NCBI GenBank assembly: GCA_029561355.1
Contig: JAKQJD010000170.1
Location: forward strand, 1-32,861
Reading direction: 5' to 3'
DNA: 32,861 nt
Origin: Bacteroidota bacterium
GTDB lineage: Bacteria > Bacteroidota > Bacteroidia > Chitinophagales > Saprospiraceae
The translations under genes and the position numbers were made by a program. Positions 9,201 through 17,932 of the stretch are shown one piece after another. The notes under the pieces were generated by a model. It was not told where the DNA came from. It saw only the letters and a list, made by a program, of their open reading frames with translations, and ran no database searches. Numbering within the stretch: the first letter of the stretch is position 1; each line of letters begins with the position of its first letter.

Positions 9201-10747
9201 ACAGTCATCAACTGCACCGTATCCACGCCCGCCAGCGCAGGATCGCAGGTGGTAGCCGCCACCTGTACCTCCACCGGCACACAAGGCCCGCACGATTTCA
9301 CCTCCACCCGCAGCGTATCGCTCCGGTCGCCACAGGCCCAGACCTTCCGCACCCGCACCTCCTGTACTCCTGCCTGCTGCCAGCGCACCCAGGCCGTGTC
9401 CTGCGCCTGCTGCACCACCGTGCCGTCCGTGGCCGACCACTCGTATTGCGCCCCAGACACGCAGGAGCCTGTGACGTAGTACTGCTGCACCGAATCGCGG
9501 CACAGCGGTGCACAACGGGAGCCGGTAGTGGTCAGGTAGGGCTTGCCGGGGGCGTAGTAGGAAGCCGGAAAGGTGGGTATGCCTAATAACGACTCGCCGG
9601 ACGGAAAAGTAATAGCCTGTTTTTCGTACTGGCAGGCAATACCTTTTTCGTTGGGCTTATGAATAATGCTGATAAAGTCTCGAAAAGTACTGCTGAGGTA
9701 AATTTTCCCATCCGGACCAATTTGTAGTTGCCCAGTATTACTCGCTGCCAGATCGATGGGGGTTCTGGATGACCGAATAGAATCGGGATGGTAAACACAT
9801 AAATCATATTGATATAAACTATCTTTAATCGGGGTCCAGTAGTTAAAATACAGTTTGGTGTTATCAGGGGAAAATTCTCCGCCGTAAATACGCCTTACAC
9901 TATCTAGGACTAATATGGGATTGTATATGGCCCCAGTGGCATTATCAAATGATAATAATTCAACATAGCAATCAAGTGTCCAGGGTTGGTTAAGGGTAAT
10001 CCTGGCAGCACCAATTTTCAATAATTTAGTAGCATCTGGGCTGAATTTTAATACCCCCCCCTTACCAGCACCATGAGATCTATTTATTGCACCGATACTA
10101 CTTACCAATGGCGATGATGACAACCCAGTATTTGTCAACGACCATATCAGATACCGATTACTCCCTGATTCGGCAGTTACCACCCACCAGTCTTCACCAT
10201 TGCAATGCCGGGTAGCAGCCACTTTCTCCGTTGTTTTTTCAAATAATAAATGATCCTTGTCTGATATGTCTCCTAGGCCCCCGTTTAAGGTCATATCGAT
10301 AACAGAATAGTACATTTTTCTAAGTGTATCCGCTGGAGTATTTATTACCAAATCAAATGTTTCAGGATAAAATAAATAATAAACATTTGTATTGCTAGGT
10401 AGTGGTATTGCCAGGATGTGCGTGGCAGATTCGGATCCTTTTAGCTTATTTCCCCCCATCGCCGGATTCACGGCCGGCATCAATTGGTGATTTTTATCCC
10501 ACACATATTCCCCGTTGCTATAAAACAGCAGGTTCCCGTCGGCGTCACTCACAATCGCACTGGCCTCATAGGTGCTCATGGGAATTCCTGTCAGCACGGT
10601 GGGTGGATGGGTGTTAAAATTGAGCCCGACACTATCCCCGAAAAACCAGTAATTGCCTTCTTTGCCGGAGGGGCAGAGGAGAGTCTGTGCTTGTGTAGAA
10701 AGCCACGAGGGAATGATCAGCAGGAGCAGTATTCGGGACAGGGGCAT
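6275..10747 (-). CDS. Giant secreted repeat protein with T9SS type B (CHU_C) tail
   Basis: This 1490-aa protein has a signal peptide ending near STQAQ. Residues about 25-400 form a propeller-like region often found in such proteins (NYWFFGDSVGLNF, then repeated blade-like segments such as KGGVLKFSPDATKL). A PKD/Ig-like segment follows (about 400-495). Then come 17 tandem 41-residue repeats (498-1194), each with two cysteines in TTCDPALAGVDT and GCDSLVITTT. After a degenerate repeat there is a SprB-like repeat (GGLPPFEWSVDSG ... RDARGCLSDTTI). The C-terminal domain (about 1397-1490: YVPNVFAP, YRLRVFDRWG, SWDG) is the gliding-motility-associated CHU_C signal that targets cargo to the type IX system. 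The mature protein should be anchored at or released from the cell surface; adhesion is a guess. It diverges from the 1902-aa T9SS gene. Confidence 0.93.
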   Translation of the reverse strand: MPLSRILLLLIIPSWLSTQAQTLLCPSGKEGNYWFFGDSVGLNFNTHPPTVLTGIPMSTYEASAIVSDADGNLLFYSNGEYVWDKNHQLMPAVNPAMGGNKLKGSESATHILAIPLPSNTNVYYLFYPETFDLVINTPADTLRKMYYSVIDMTLNGGLGDISDKDHLLFEKTTEKVAATRHCNGEDWWVVTAESGSNRYLIWSLTNTGLSSSPLVSSIGAINRSHGAGKGGVLKFSPDATKLLKIGAARITLNQPWTLDCYVELLSFDNATGAIYNPILVLDSVRRIYGGEFSPDNTKLYFNYWTPIKDSLYQYDLCVYHPDSIRSSRTPIDLAASNTGQLQIGPDGKIYLSSTFRDFISIIHKPNEKGIACQYEKQAITFPSGESLLGIPTFPASYYAPGKPYLTTTGSRCAPLCRDSVQQYYVTGSCVSGAQYEWSATDGTVVQQAQDTAWVRWQQAGVQEVRVRKVWACGDRSDTLRVEVKSCGPCVPVEVQVAATTCDPALAGVDTVQLMTVQGCDSLVVTTTTLLPSIQTVLSATTCDPALAGVDTLHLSTTYGCDSLVITTTTLLPSVQMELNATTCDPALAGVDTLHLMTAQGCDSIVITTTTLLSFAHTLLNTTTCDPALAGVDTLHIMTVQGCDSLVITTTTWLPSMQTELSSTTCDPAMAGVDTVHLMTTYGCDSLVIMTITLLPSVQTILSATTCDPALVGVDTLHLSTTYGCDSLVITTTTLLPSVQMELNATTCDPALAGVDTLHLMTVQGCDSLVITTTTLLPSVQTMLSATTCDPALAGVDTLHLLTMQGCDSLVITTTTLLPSVQTELSATTCDPALAGVDTLHLMTMQGCDSLVITTTILLPSFQTELSATTCDPALAGVDTLHLMTVQGCDSLVITTTTLLPSVQTELSLTTCDPALAGVDTVHLVTAQGCDSLVITTTALLPSVQTVLSATTCDPSLAGVDTSHLMTAQGCDSLVITTTTLLPSVQTMLTATTCDPALAGVDTLHLMTAQGCDSLVITTTTLLPSVQTVLSATTCDPALAGVDTLYLMTVQGCDSLVITTTTLLQSVQTILSATTCDPALAGVDTLHLMTVQGCDSLVITTKTLLPSVQTELSLTTCDPALAGVDTLHLVTTQGCDSLIITTTLFAPSFLRFLNETTCDSALVGTDTLRLTTVQGCDSIVVTTTSLLPVVEQSQEIGVCPGTTYTFAGSVLQAGEERSFMLHTTKGCDSLVHIRVFAWPESVFAVETTPSCPNRPSGTAALSALSGGLPPFEWSVDSGDYVSGLFADDLAAGDHTIRLRDARGCLSDTTIAVGQLPALSVSLPAATLPCDPGSEVMLSLLAQGLTEQLEYQWNTGANTASIAVSASGLYRVTVSNVCQAEQAETVVTQEDERTGDPMYVPNVFAPESGTEDNRQFRPFLREDILLTTYRLRVFDRWGSLLFETIDPQASWDGTVSGRYPAPGIFVWLLEAEWEQCGRILHWQRQGDVLLVR
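7166..9256 (-). repeat. 17-unit, 123-bp coding tandem repeat
   Basis: The core equivalent to ggatcgcag recurs at an exact 123-bp spacing from about 7273 to 9240, giving 17 in-frame units that encode residues 498-1194. The unit at the protein's C-terminal end is the most diverged (TTCDSALVGTDT). A stretch of about 124 bp at 8491-8614 is repeated exactly at 8983-9106, a 492-bp shift equal to four units, pointing to duplication of a four-unit block. Several other frames stay open through the array because the same codon context repeats; they are not separate genes. Confidence 0.97.
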
Positions 10748-11091
10748 CTCTATGAAGGTAGATAATGAAGAAACGTAGAATAAAGATATAGACTCCGGCG
10801 CTACCTGCTAAATATTCTTTTTTACAAAGTGTATAATAATAGCCAAACCGGGTTAAAGAAAATATATTCTTTTATTTCCTAATAAACCGTCTTTATGTTT
10901 GTCATGTGTCTGCGGCGCGGTATGTTCAAGCCCGGCACCAAACTTCCCTCCTATACATACTGTCGGCAGTTAATATATTCCCCTAATCCAGACCTGAATC
11001 AGGCTTTGTGAACCGCGCAAGGCCGGGCGCTATCTGCCCCATGATAGCCGATATCGCTTATTTACCTGAAATTATCGATTACATTTAATTT
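10748..11091. other. 344-bp divergent spacer between the two T9SS genes
   Basis: The spacer is AT-rich near the minus-strand gene and contains no credible gene. On the plus strand TATGTTTG at 10894-10901 matches the -7 consensus but is about 190 bp from the 1902-aa gene start. TACATTTA at 11080-11087 is a 7/8 match right before the ATG and would give an almost leaderless transcript. Neither has a clear -33 TTG. No matching box was found near the minus-strand gene. No foldback lies here, unlike most other spacers. Confidence 0.5.
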
Positions 11092-14000
11092 ATGAAAACT
11101 ACAAGTTTACTTTCTGCCATGCGGAGAGCAGTATTTCTATTGTTATTACTGGTATCTTACCATTCTTCTTTTACTCAGAGTCCCACTTGTTCGATTACAG
11201 GCCCCTCCGTAGTTTGTGAGGGAGATGTTTCCGTTTATCACATCGACGTACAGAATGCTGTTGACTACACCGTGCAATGGAATTTTCCGAACAACACCCT
11301 GATGGGTTTCGACAATGAAATGGCTGCGCCTCATTGGGATGCTGTAGGGACTATCACTGCAATTGCAAACGTAGTTCCATCTGGTGGCGGGGCAGCACTC
11401 ACGTCCTGTACGTATGCCATAGAAGTTGTGCCACAACCCGATCCGACAATAACACCGGAGTATCTACCTTCAGGTATATGCCAGACGCAAGGGCGCAAAG
11501 AAATTGCAATCGAGGGTTATTGTCTTGGAAGTACGGCAAGGTTTTTACCTTTTGGCATGGGAGGCTCATACGACTGGACGGTGGAAGGAAGCAATTCCTA
11601 CATGGTGGATAATACCGGAGCCCTTTTAGTCACAATGGACGCCCCGGGGCTTTTTAAGGTATGTCTGGAAGAAACCAGTGCTCCCGGATGTTCAAAAAAA
11701 GTATGTGCTACATATAGCGTTTTTGAGCCGCCAATAGTATCCATTACCGAACTTTCTCACGGCAACGCAACAGCCATCACCGTATGCAAAGGAGAGGATT
11801 TGCTTTTTGAAGGGCACTATGAGCACCCGGATGAGTTTAAAATTGGCAGCTGGTTTTGGGAGATTACCGCACAGAATAGTACAACCGTATTGGCAACCGG
11901 ATCTGATGTTATGTTCAATCATACATTCGCATTCAGCGGTGTCTATGAGGTACATCTGTATGCTACCAACTGTCTGGGTTGCGCTTCTGAAAAAGAAACG
12001 CTGATTATTACAGTATTAGAAGCCCCGAAGCCGGAAATCATTTGCCCTTCGGTGGTGTGCCAGAGTGATGCTGTCATCCAGTATTGTACTCCTTCTGTCT
12101 GCACTTCCTACAACTGGAGTATTCAGGGCGGTGTCATACAGGGCTCCTCCACAGAAGATTGTGTAAACGTAGTATGGAACACCCCATTGCCAGATGGATA
12201 TGGCTGGGTAACACTCGATCCTGGCAATTGTAGCGGCGGTGTTTGTACGGAGCCAGCCACGGTAGAGGTGCCTGTTATCCCGATCCTTCAACCAATCGAA
12301 GGCCCTGCCAGTATTTGCAATCCAGACGCATTGGCCGCTTATCAGGTTCCATACTGGCCAGGCGCTATTTACACATGGTCGATTGCTATTGAAGAAAATC
12401 TTTCCGGAGGCAGTATCACAACAGGTGAGAACAATATGCCCAATGCCCGTAACTACATACTGACAAATTTTTACGGCACTTTTCGTGTGAGCGTTCAAAT
12501 AGAACACCCTGTTACGGGTTGCAGTGTCAGTACGGAACAAACAGTTGTTGTTCGGAATTTTGAGATTGCCGGCAATGAGGCTATATGTGTCGGGGAAGAC
12601 CTGACACTCACGGTATCGCCCACACCCTCACCATTACCATACAGTGTGGAGTGGAATGTTATCGGTACCACTTTTGTCGAAAAAATAGAAAATGATCCCT
12701 CCATTACGATACCGGGAGACGTGTTTCAAACAGATGGGCTATTCTTTATCAATGCAGTGATTAATTTCGATGGCCAGGATGCCTTTGACTGTGATGCCCT
12801 TACTTACGCAGTTACCGTAAAACCCAAGCCTGAATCGGTTACAGAAATAATAGGCCCAAGAAACATATGTGTGAACCAGGTGTACACCTATGCTGCCAAT
12901 CCTGTAAACCCCGGCACGCTGGATTGGACTATGTCTAACGGTAGCGTTCCTGCCACAGGAACCGGTGGAAGCGTAAATATTGTATGGGAAGACAGCCATT
13001 TATCGCCTTTCTCCATTTCCATTACACGCACAGTTGAAGGGTGCGTTTCCGATCCTTATGTGGTTGATAACATTGTTGCCACCGAGCCGGGCGATTTATA
13101 CATCATCGGGCCGGAAACGGTATGTGAAGATGCTGTATCTACCTATACAGCCGATGTTGATGGCGGGTCTTCCTACAACTGGGTATTGTCGCCAGAAATT
13201 GCAGGTAGCATTATCTCCGGACAAGGGACTGCAGAGATCAGTATTCAGTGGTATCAAAAGAATTATCCTGAAACGCCCAAGATCATCCTGTACAGCACCG
13301 TCTGTGAAACTTCTTTATCAACGAAATTAAATGTAAATGTAACTTCGAACGACGTATCCATTCCATGCCCCAATAACACGCTCAATGGCTGTCGGGTATG
13401 TGCCAACAACCCGGTCACTTTTACCACCTATAACGGCGGCGGGCAATCATACACATGGCTGACCGATGATATTGTTGTGTATGAAAACAGTGTAAATACA
13501 TTTACCACGACGTTCAGCGAACCCGGAACGCATTTTGTAAGGGTGCGAATGACCGGACCCGTTGATTGTCCTGGGGTATTTGAAAACATACTAAAAATAG
13601 ATGTCTCACCCAATCCTGACCCGATACTGACAGTAGACAATTCATTCCCTTGCAAAAACCCCGAGCTGGTAAATGTTATTTCTACTTCTTACTCCGGGGC
13701 CAGTAGCGAAACCTTCAACTGGAGTTGGGACGGTGAAGATGCTTTGCATCCTTTTACCCCGCCCGTTTACACCATCTCGGGTGGCCAACTTACCATCGAT
13801 GGCGACTCTTTCGATGAGGACTATTCCGGTGTTTTTTCAGTAGATGTAACACGAACCATCAGCGATCTCACCTGTGTCGCATCTGCTGACATCATCCTGG
13901 ATTGTATCGACGATGTGAATGCACCGCAACCTGTAACGGGCATTGAATTCACGGACTGGGAGTTTAACCTCGGGCAGCCCTGCACCAACTGCCGTTCGGC

Positions 14001-16800
14001 TTCTCCCAATGCCTGCGGGTATGTGACAGTCCACGGTAATTTACTAGGCAGGGAGTTTTCTGAAGTAGATAACGCCGATTGGAGGGTAAGTGATCCGAAT
14101 AACGGCTTGAATCCTGATCCGAATATTTATGATATAGGTGATGAACTAGGTCTTAGTTCCTACCCCATTTCAGTATTCAGCAAAGCCGGTTATTACCCCA
14201 GTTCGCTCAGGGTCAAGTTTCTTGATGAATCCTCCAGCCAGTATGATAAAAGGGTAATTCAGATACCAATTCAGCCGGGTTTTACCTGGAATTATTCTTG
14301 CGGGCAGGAACCGGGTTATTTTGATCTGAACCTGCTGGATATTTCAGAGCGGGTACCGGGAGTAGCCATTAGCGGCCGCGATTGGGATATTTCAGTGCTG
14401 GGTGGAGAGAATGTATTACTTGAAAACCAATCGGCGCCTAACTGGATACAAACCGTGCCGGCCGGTTCGTCTGTAAAAGTTTGTATTACACCGTATGCAT
14501 TGACAACCGGGACGGATAATCCTGGTCTGGAGTATTTCTGTACATTTTGTGATACCATAGAAATTCCTGCACAGCCTGCTATTGAAATCACGGCAGATCG
14601 CGAAAACGTATGTGCCGGCGCCTTGACACACTTTGGCGTAACCAACATTGATCCCGATAACATTGTGAGTTACACCTGGACATTTTGGGATGGTTCTACG
14701 AGCGGGCTTCCCAATCCAGCCAAGTCTTATGACAGCCCCGGTACTTATTTTGTATACCTGGATATTGTAACAAATACCGGCTGCACGCTCAGCACATCAA
14801 AAGAAATAGTAATACAGTCGCAAAATACGTTACAAGGAGAGGTGATGGCTATGAGTAATGATCCATGCGGCAGTTCAGTGGTGCTCATGTTCCATTCCAC
14901 TGGTTCTATCCCTGCTGAATTGTTTTTGTGGAATACAGGCGAGACAAGTGAGGCTATTGCTGCAATGACAACGGGGGTTTATAGTGTAACTGCCACCAGT
15001 GGCATTGGATGTACGCTTGTGGCTACCTACGAACTCGAATTCAACCCACCCTTTTTAGGGCCAATTGAAGGAGACAAGTTAATTTGTCAAGGTACTGAAA
15101 CGGAGTTAAGTTTTAAGAAAGGTTCGGGATATACCTATGAATGGGAAACTGATCTTCCATTTTTTACTATTAGTGGTGATAACAAATTGATTATTCCCTC
15201 CAATGTGCCTGCGCAAACCTATTCTGTTCGGGTAATTGCAAAGATTGATGAAAGGGAATGTACAAGTATAGATGAACATGTTATAGTTATGCCGTTACCT
15301 CCGATACCCAATCCGGAAGTAGATTATACTTGCGAGCCTTTCACTGCACATATTAGTACAGATCCTGTTCAATCTGTTTCGTGGACGTATGTTCCCGGAA
15401 ATTCATTCGTGGCATATAATTCTGCCATCAATGCAGGCCCCTCCGGTTTGTATGAGTTGGTGGCCACCAACATTTATGGATGTACTTCCTCAGCGCTAAT
15501 TAATGCTGAAGGCCCATTTCATCTGGATATTTTGTCGGGTTGTTATTCCATTTGTGATACCCTGCTGAAAGAAGGCACCATTTGCTTGCCTGTCCCCGAT
15601 GGAAATTATAGCAGATGGGAATGGGTATTAAATGAATCTACAACCTTGCTGGATGGAAGTGGCCCCGTTGAGCCGCTTTGTCTTACAGGTGATATGGAGG
15701 GGAAAATTGTATTAAGGGTCAATAAAGACTATGAAAATGACAATTCGGAAGATGTTACCTGTGAAGATATTTCCGATCCTTTCTGCCTGGAGGTGCTTGA
15801 CTGTGGGGGAGTAGAGTGCCCAACTACCACTTTTCAGAATCCGCTTAGTACACTTCAATGCGTTTTGGGAGGCGATGACTTTGACGAACAGGTAGCGATG
15901 CTTTCCGATATCGATATTCCATATCCTCCGGGTTATACCTATTGCACCATTCCACCTGTGATCAAGATCACAAGCGGAGGGTATTTTACCAATCTGGTTA
16001 CACAGGTTTACGCTTCCAAAATCAAAATTGTATCGGGATACTTACATATTACTGATCCCGTAGCGTATGGTAACGGTTTGCCCGGTTATGTTCTGCTTTG
16101 TGATGAGGTGACGCATGACACTTGCCCGGTCACCTTCCAGTTAGATGGAGACCGGTGCAATGAACCTATCTGGTGTATGCTCATGCCATCCCAACCGACG
16201 GTCAGCACCTACTGGGTAGGCTCTGTGCAAACCACCAGTGCTACTTTTTCCATTCCACTTCACTTTGTAACCGGTCCGGAATGCGACCTTTCAAGCGATA
16301 CCATCAGGCTTTATTCTTATCCTGATTATGATTTGCTGGCACAGACAATTTGTAGCGCTACCCCTAATCCTTCCGTAGATGCCATGTGTACGATAAGTTT
16401 TGCTATGGCTACTGAGAAGTTTAATAACCTGGATTGTGTCCACTTCGAAATTCAATCCAACTGTAAGTTGAATTGTTCGATAGACTATTGCTTTTCCGCC
16501 TTGCCAAGACCTGCTCAAAGCCGCGGGATGAACGTGGAAGAATACTTCTCCTCCCTCGATCTCGTACCTAATCCGGCATCTAACATGCTTTCCATCAAAT
16601 ACGTTATGACTGAAGGTCAGCAGGGAAACACGGGCATCGAAATCTGTAATGTGCTCGGTCAAACGATCTTTCGTCGTTACGATTCCGCAGCCCAGGGCAA
16701 TTTACAAATCGACGTAAGCGAGTGGCGGGCCGGGCTTTACTTTGTAAACCTTGTGGCAGGCAACAAAAAGGTTGCTGTGAAAAAACTGGTGAAGGAATAG
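11092..16800 (+). CDS. Giant secreted PKD/Ig-like protein with T9SS type A tail
   Basis: This 1902-aa protein has a signal peptide (hydrophobic stretch FLLLLLVSYHSS, then FTQS). Most of it is repeated PKD/Ig-like modules recognisable by a recurring opening such as ITGPSVVCEGD, IEGPASICNPD, IIGPRNICVNQ and IIGPETVCEDA followed by a YxW pair; a more canonical PKD unit is YTWTFWDGSTSG ... SYDSPGTYFVYLDI. Cysteines are frequent. The last 80 or so residues (LDLVPNPASNMLSIKY ... GLYFVNLVAGNKKVAVKKLVKE) are the Por_Secre_tail type A sorting domain. It is probably exported by the T9SS and held on the surface or released; binding to other cells or polymers is plausible but not shown. It ends in a strong terminator and is a single-gene transcript. 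Confidence 0.94.
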   Translation: MKTTSLLSAMRRAVFLLLLLVSYHSSFTQSPTCSITGPSVVCEGDVSVYHIDVQNAVDYTVQWNFPNNTLMGFDNEMAAPHWDAVGTITAIANVVPSGGGAALTSCTYAIEVVPQPDPTITPEYLPSGICQTQGRKEIAIEGYCLGSTARFLPFGMGGSYDWTVEGSNSYMVDNTGALLVTMDAPGLFKVCLEETSAPGCSKKVCATYSVFEPPIVSITELSHGNATAITVCKGEDLLFEGHYEHPDEFKIGSWFWEITAQNSTTVLATGSDVMFNHTFAFSGVYEVHLYATNCLGCASEKETLIITVLEAPKPEIICPSVVCQSDAVIQYCTPSVCTSYNWSIQGGVIQGSSTEDCVNVVWNTPLPDGYGWVTLDPGNCSGGVCTEPATVEVPVIPILQPIEGPASICNPDALAAYQVPYWPGAIYTWSIAIEENLSGGSITTGENNMPNARNYILTNFYGTFRVSVQIEHPVTGCSVSTEQTVVVRNFEIAGNEAICVGEDLTLTVSPTPSPLPYSVEWNVIGTTFVEKIENDPSITIPGDVFQTDGLFFINAVINFDGQDAFDCDALTYAVTVKPKPESVTEIIGPRNICVNQVYTYAANPVNPGTLDWTMSNGSVPATGTGGSVNIVWEDSHLSPFSISITRTVEGCVSDPYVVDNIVATEPGDLYIIGPETVCEDAVSTYTADVDGGSSYNWVLSPEIAGSIISGQGTAEISIQWYQKNYPETPKIILYSTVCETSLSTKLNVNVTSNDVSIPCPNNTLNGCRVCANNPVTFTTYNGGGQSYTWLTDDIVVYENSVNTFTTTFSEPGTHFVRVRMTGPVDCPGVFENILKIDVSPNPDPILTVDNSFPCKNPELVNVISTSYSGASSETFNWSWDGEDALHPFTPPVYTISGGQLTIDGDSFDEDYSGVFSVDVTRTISDLTCVASADIILDCIDDVNAPQPVTGIEFTDWEFNLGQPCTNCRSASPNACGYVTVHGNLLGREFSEVDNADWRVSDPNNGLNPDPNIYDIGDELGLSSYPISVFSKAGYYPSSLRVKFLDESSSQYDKRVIQIPIQPGFTWNYSCGQEPGYFDLNLLDISERVPGVAISGRDWDISVLGGENVLLENQSAPNWIQTVPAGSSVKVCITPYALTTGTDNPGLEYFCTFCDTIEIPAQPAIEITADRENVCAGALTHFGVTNIDPDNIVSYTWTFWDGSTSGLPNPAKSYDSPGTYFVYLDIVTNTGCTLSTSKEIVIQSQNTLQGEVMAMSNDPCGSSVVLMFHSTGSIPAELFLWNTGETSEAIAAMTTGVYSVTATSGIGCTLVATYELEFNPPFLGPIEGDKLICQGTETELSFKKGSGYTYEWETDLPFFTISGDNKLIIPSNVPAQTYSVRVIAKIDERECTSIDEHVIVMPLPPIPNPEVDYTCEPFTAHISTDPVQSVSWTYVPGNSFVAYNSAINAGPSGLYELVATNIYGCTSSALINAEGPFHLDILSGCYSICDTLLKEGTICLPVPDGNYSRWEWVLNESTTLLDGSGPVEPLCLTGDMEGKIVLRVNKDYENDNSEDVTCEDISDPFCLEVLDCGGVECPTTTFQNPLSTLQCVLGGDDFDEQVAMLSDIDIPYPPGYTYCTIPPVIKITSGGYFTNLVTQVYASKIKIVSGYLHITDPVAYGNGLPGYVLLCDEVTHDTCPVTFQLDGDRCNEPIWCMLMPSQPTVSTYWVGSVQTTSATFSIPLHFVTGPECDLSSDTIRLYSYPDYDLLAQTICSATPNPSVDAMCTISFAMATEKFNNLDCVHFEIQSNCKLNCSIDYCFSALPRPAQSRGMNVEEYFSSLDLVPNPASNMLSIKYVMTEGQQGNTGIEICNVLGQTIFRRYDSAAQGNLQIDVSEWRAGLYFVNLVAGNKKVAVKKLVKE

Positions 16801-16827
16801 ACGTACTTGAAATATTGTGTATGAACT

Positions 16828-16864
16828 GCCCGGATTTTGAAGCATCAAAATCCGGGCTTTTTTT
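16828..16864 (+). terminator. Rho-independent terminator of the 1902-aa gene
   Basis: A perfect 13-bp stem (16828-16840 with 16845-16857), an AGCA loop and seven Ts (16858-16864) begin 27 bp after the stop codon. Confidence 0.95.
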
Positions 16865-17027
16865 GAGTCCCATCGGGAATATGCTGTTTCAACAATTAAT
16901 TTTCGTGTTTCCCAAAATATCCAAAACACCCCTCCCGTTTTTCTTTCAACGCAAGACCCCACCGCCGCCCGCCAGGGAGGCTTGCCCGAACAAACCGATT
17001 TCTTCACACACTTTATTTCATTAACCG

Positions 17028-17546
17028 ATGATCGATTTAAATTCCAATCGCATCACTTCTGCCATGAGCGCGGAGGCGTTTGCTACAACCAAGAGTGACA
17101 TTCAGAAATTATCACAATCGCTGTCCACTTTCCTGATCAAACTGGACCAGGAGGATACCGACGGCATGTATCGTATGAGCGATGCCGATAAAACTTTCGT
17201 GCGCAACTGCCTGACGGAAATGGGCAGCGCGGGCGATATTCTGCCGGCTTATGTAAAATCCGAAGACATTCAGCAGGATCTGCTGTGCGGCGACCAATTG
17301 CTGGAACTGGAAAATATGTTGTCCGAACTGCTCACCAACGTGCGCCGCAACCGCATGCTGGCCAACCACGAAGCCTACGGCGGCGCGGCGGTGTTTTACC
17401 GGCTGGTGGGCGCAGCGGCACGCTCGGGCTCGGCTCCGGCAAAAGCCATTCACGAGCGGCTGTTTAAGTACCACCAGAACAGAACGAAAACGCGCGCTGC
17501 CGGAACACGTACTGCACCCAATACCGATGAAACGCAGATGAACTGA
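17028..17546 (+). CDS. Small protein of unknown function
   Basis: A 172-aa open frame bounded by the terminator at 16828 and its own terminator at 17568, so it is probably a separate transcript. I do not recognise the family with certainty. It has no signal peptide or membrane segment, is mostly predicted helical by eye (LSQSLSTFLIKLDQED, LLELENMLSELLTNVRRNR), and has a conserved-looking segment AYGGAAVFYRLVGAAA followed by APAKAIHERLFKY and a basic, low-complexity tail (KTRAAGTRTAPN). Codon use matches its neighbours. The ATG at 17028 follows an AT-rich stretch; a later start is possible but would remove helical sequence. Confidence 0.75.
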   Translation: MIDLNSNRITSAMSAEAFATTKSDIQKLSQSLSTFLIKLDQEDTDGMYRMSDADKTFVRNCLTEMGSAGDILPAYVKSEDIQQDLLCGDQLLELENMLSELLTNVRRNRMLANHEAYGGAAVFYRLVGAAARSGSAPAKAIHERLFKYHQNRTKTRAAGTRTAPNTDETQMN

Positions 17547-17567
17547 TCCTGTTACAGTCAGGCGGGC

Positions 17568-17607
17568 AAAAGCCGTGGAGGCGCTTCGGCGCTTTCACGG
17601 CTTTTTT
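17568..17607 (+). terminator. Strong terminator with UUCG tetraloop
   Basis: A 17-bp stem (17568-17584 with 17589-17605), including two G-U pairs on the plus-strand transcript, closes on a TTCG loop and runs into a T-run (17602-17607). It lies 21 bp after the 172-aa gene. Confidence 0.93.
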
Positions 17608-17815
17608 CGTGGCCGGAAGGTGACGTGTCGTCTGTGAAACGAAACGCGTCGTCTCTGCGAGGTGAAAGGTCGTTGGGAAGAGGTGATTTGTCGTCTGCGG
17701 GAGGACAAGTGTCGTGTAAAAGACGAGCGTTGTCGTGCCGGAGAGGAGAAAGGTCGTGCGAGGAACGAGAACTGTCCTCTCCGGCACGAGCGGTGTCGTT
17801 TGAAAGAGGAGGAGC
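17606..17815. repeat. Ten-unit, 21-bp degenerate tandem array
   Basis: GTCGT (once GTCCT, and TTCGT in the first unit) starts at 17606, 17627, 17648, 17669, 17690, 17711, 17732, 17753, 17774 and 17795, an exact 21-bp period with no indels. The other 16 positions vary, but three are fixed in kind in all ten units: A at unit position 13, C/G at 14, G at 15; position 10 is always a purine and 16 always A/T. The unit therefore reads GTCGT, then 4 free bases, then a purine-rich RRRASGWG block, partly an imperfect dyad of GTCGT. At least four reading frames are open across most of the array. Confidence 0.95.
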
Positions 17816-17852
17816 AGGCGCCTGAATTGGAAAGCCGTCTGATTGGTGACCA

Positions 17853-17893
17853 GGCTCCTGTCGGGGTGACTTGCAGTCACCCCGACAGGAGCC
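17853..17893. repeat. Perfect 19-bp-arm hairpin
   Basis: Positions 17853-17871 pair perfectly with 17875-17893 around a 3-nt TGC loop. It is G+C-rich, has no T-run, and lies between the 21-bp array and a longer foldback in the convergent space between the 172-aa gene and the topoisomerase gene. Confidence 0.95.
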
Positions 17894-17932
17894 AAGCGTT
17901 ACATGAGTTATCCCAAATTTTTTCGCTTTGCG

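Noticed and set aside
10913..11035. GCGCGGT/ACCGCGC and GCCCGGC/GCCGGGC inverted pairs in the divergent spacer
   Set aside because: The two 7-bp pairs cross instead of nesting and are short; chance is likely, and a pseudoknot is not otherwise supported.
17606..17815. Possible CRISPR array
   Set aside because: The conserved part is only about 5 bp with a 21-bp period and similar purine-rich intervals; CRISPR repeats are longer and their spacers unique. No cas gene is nearby.
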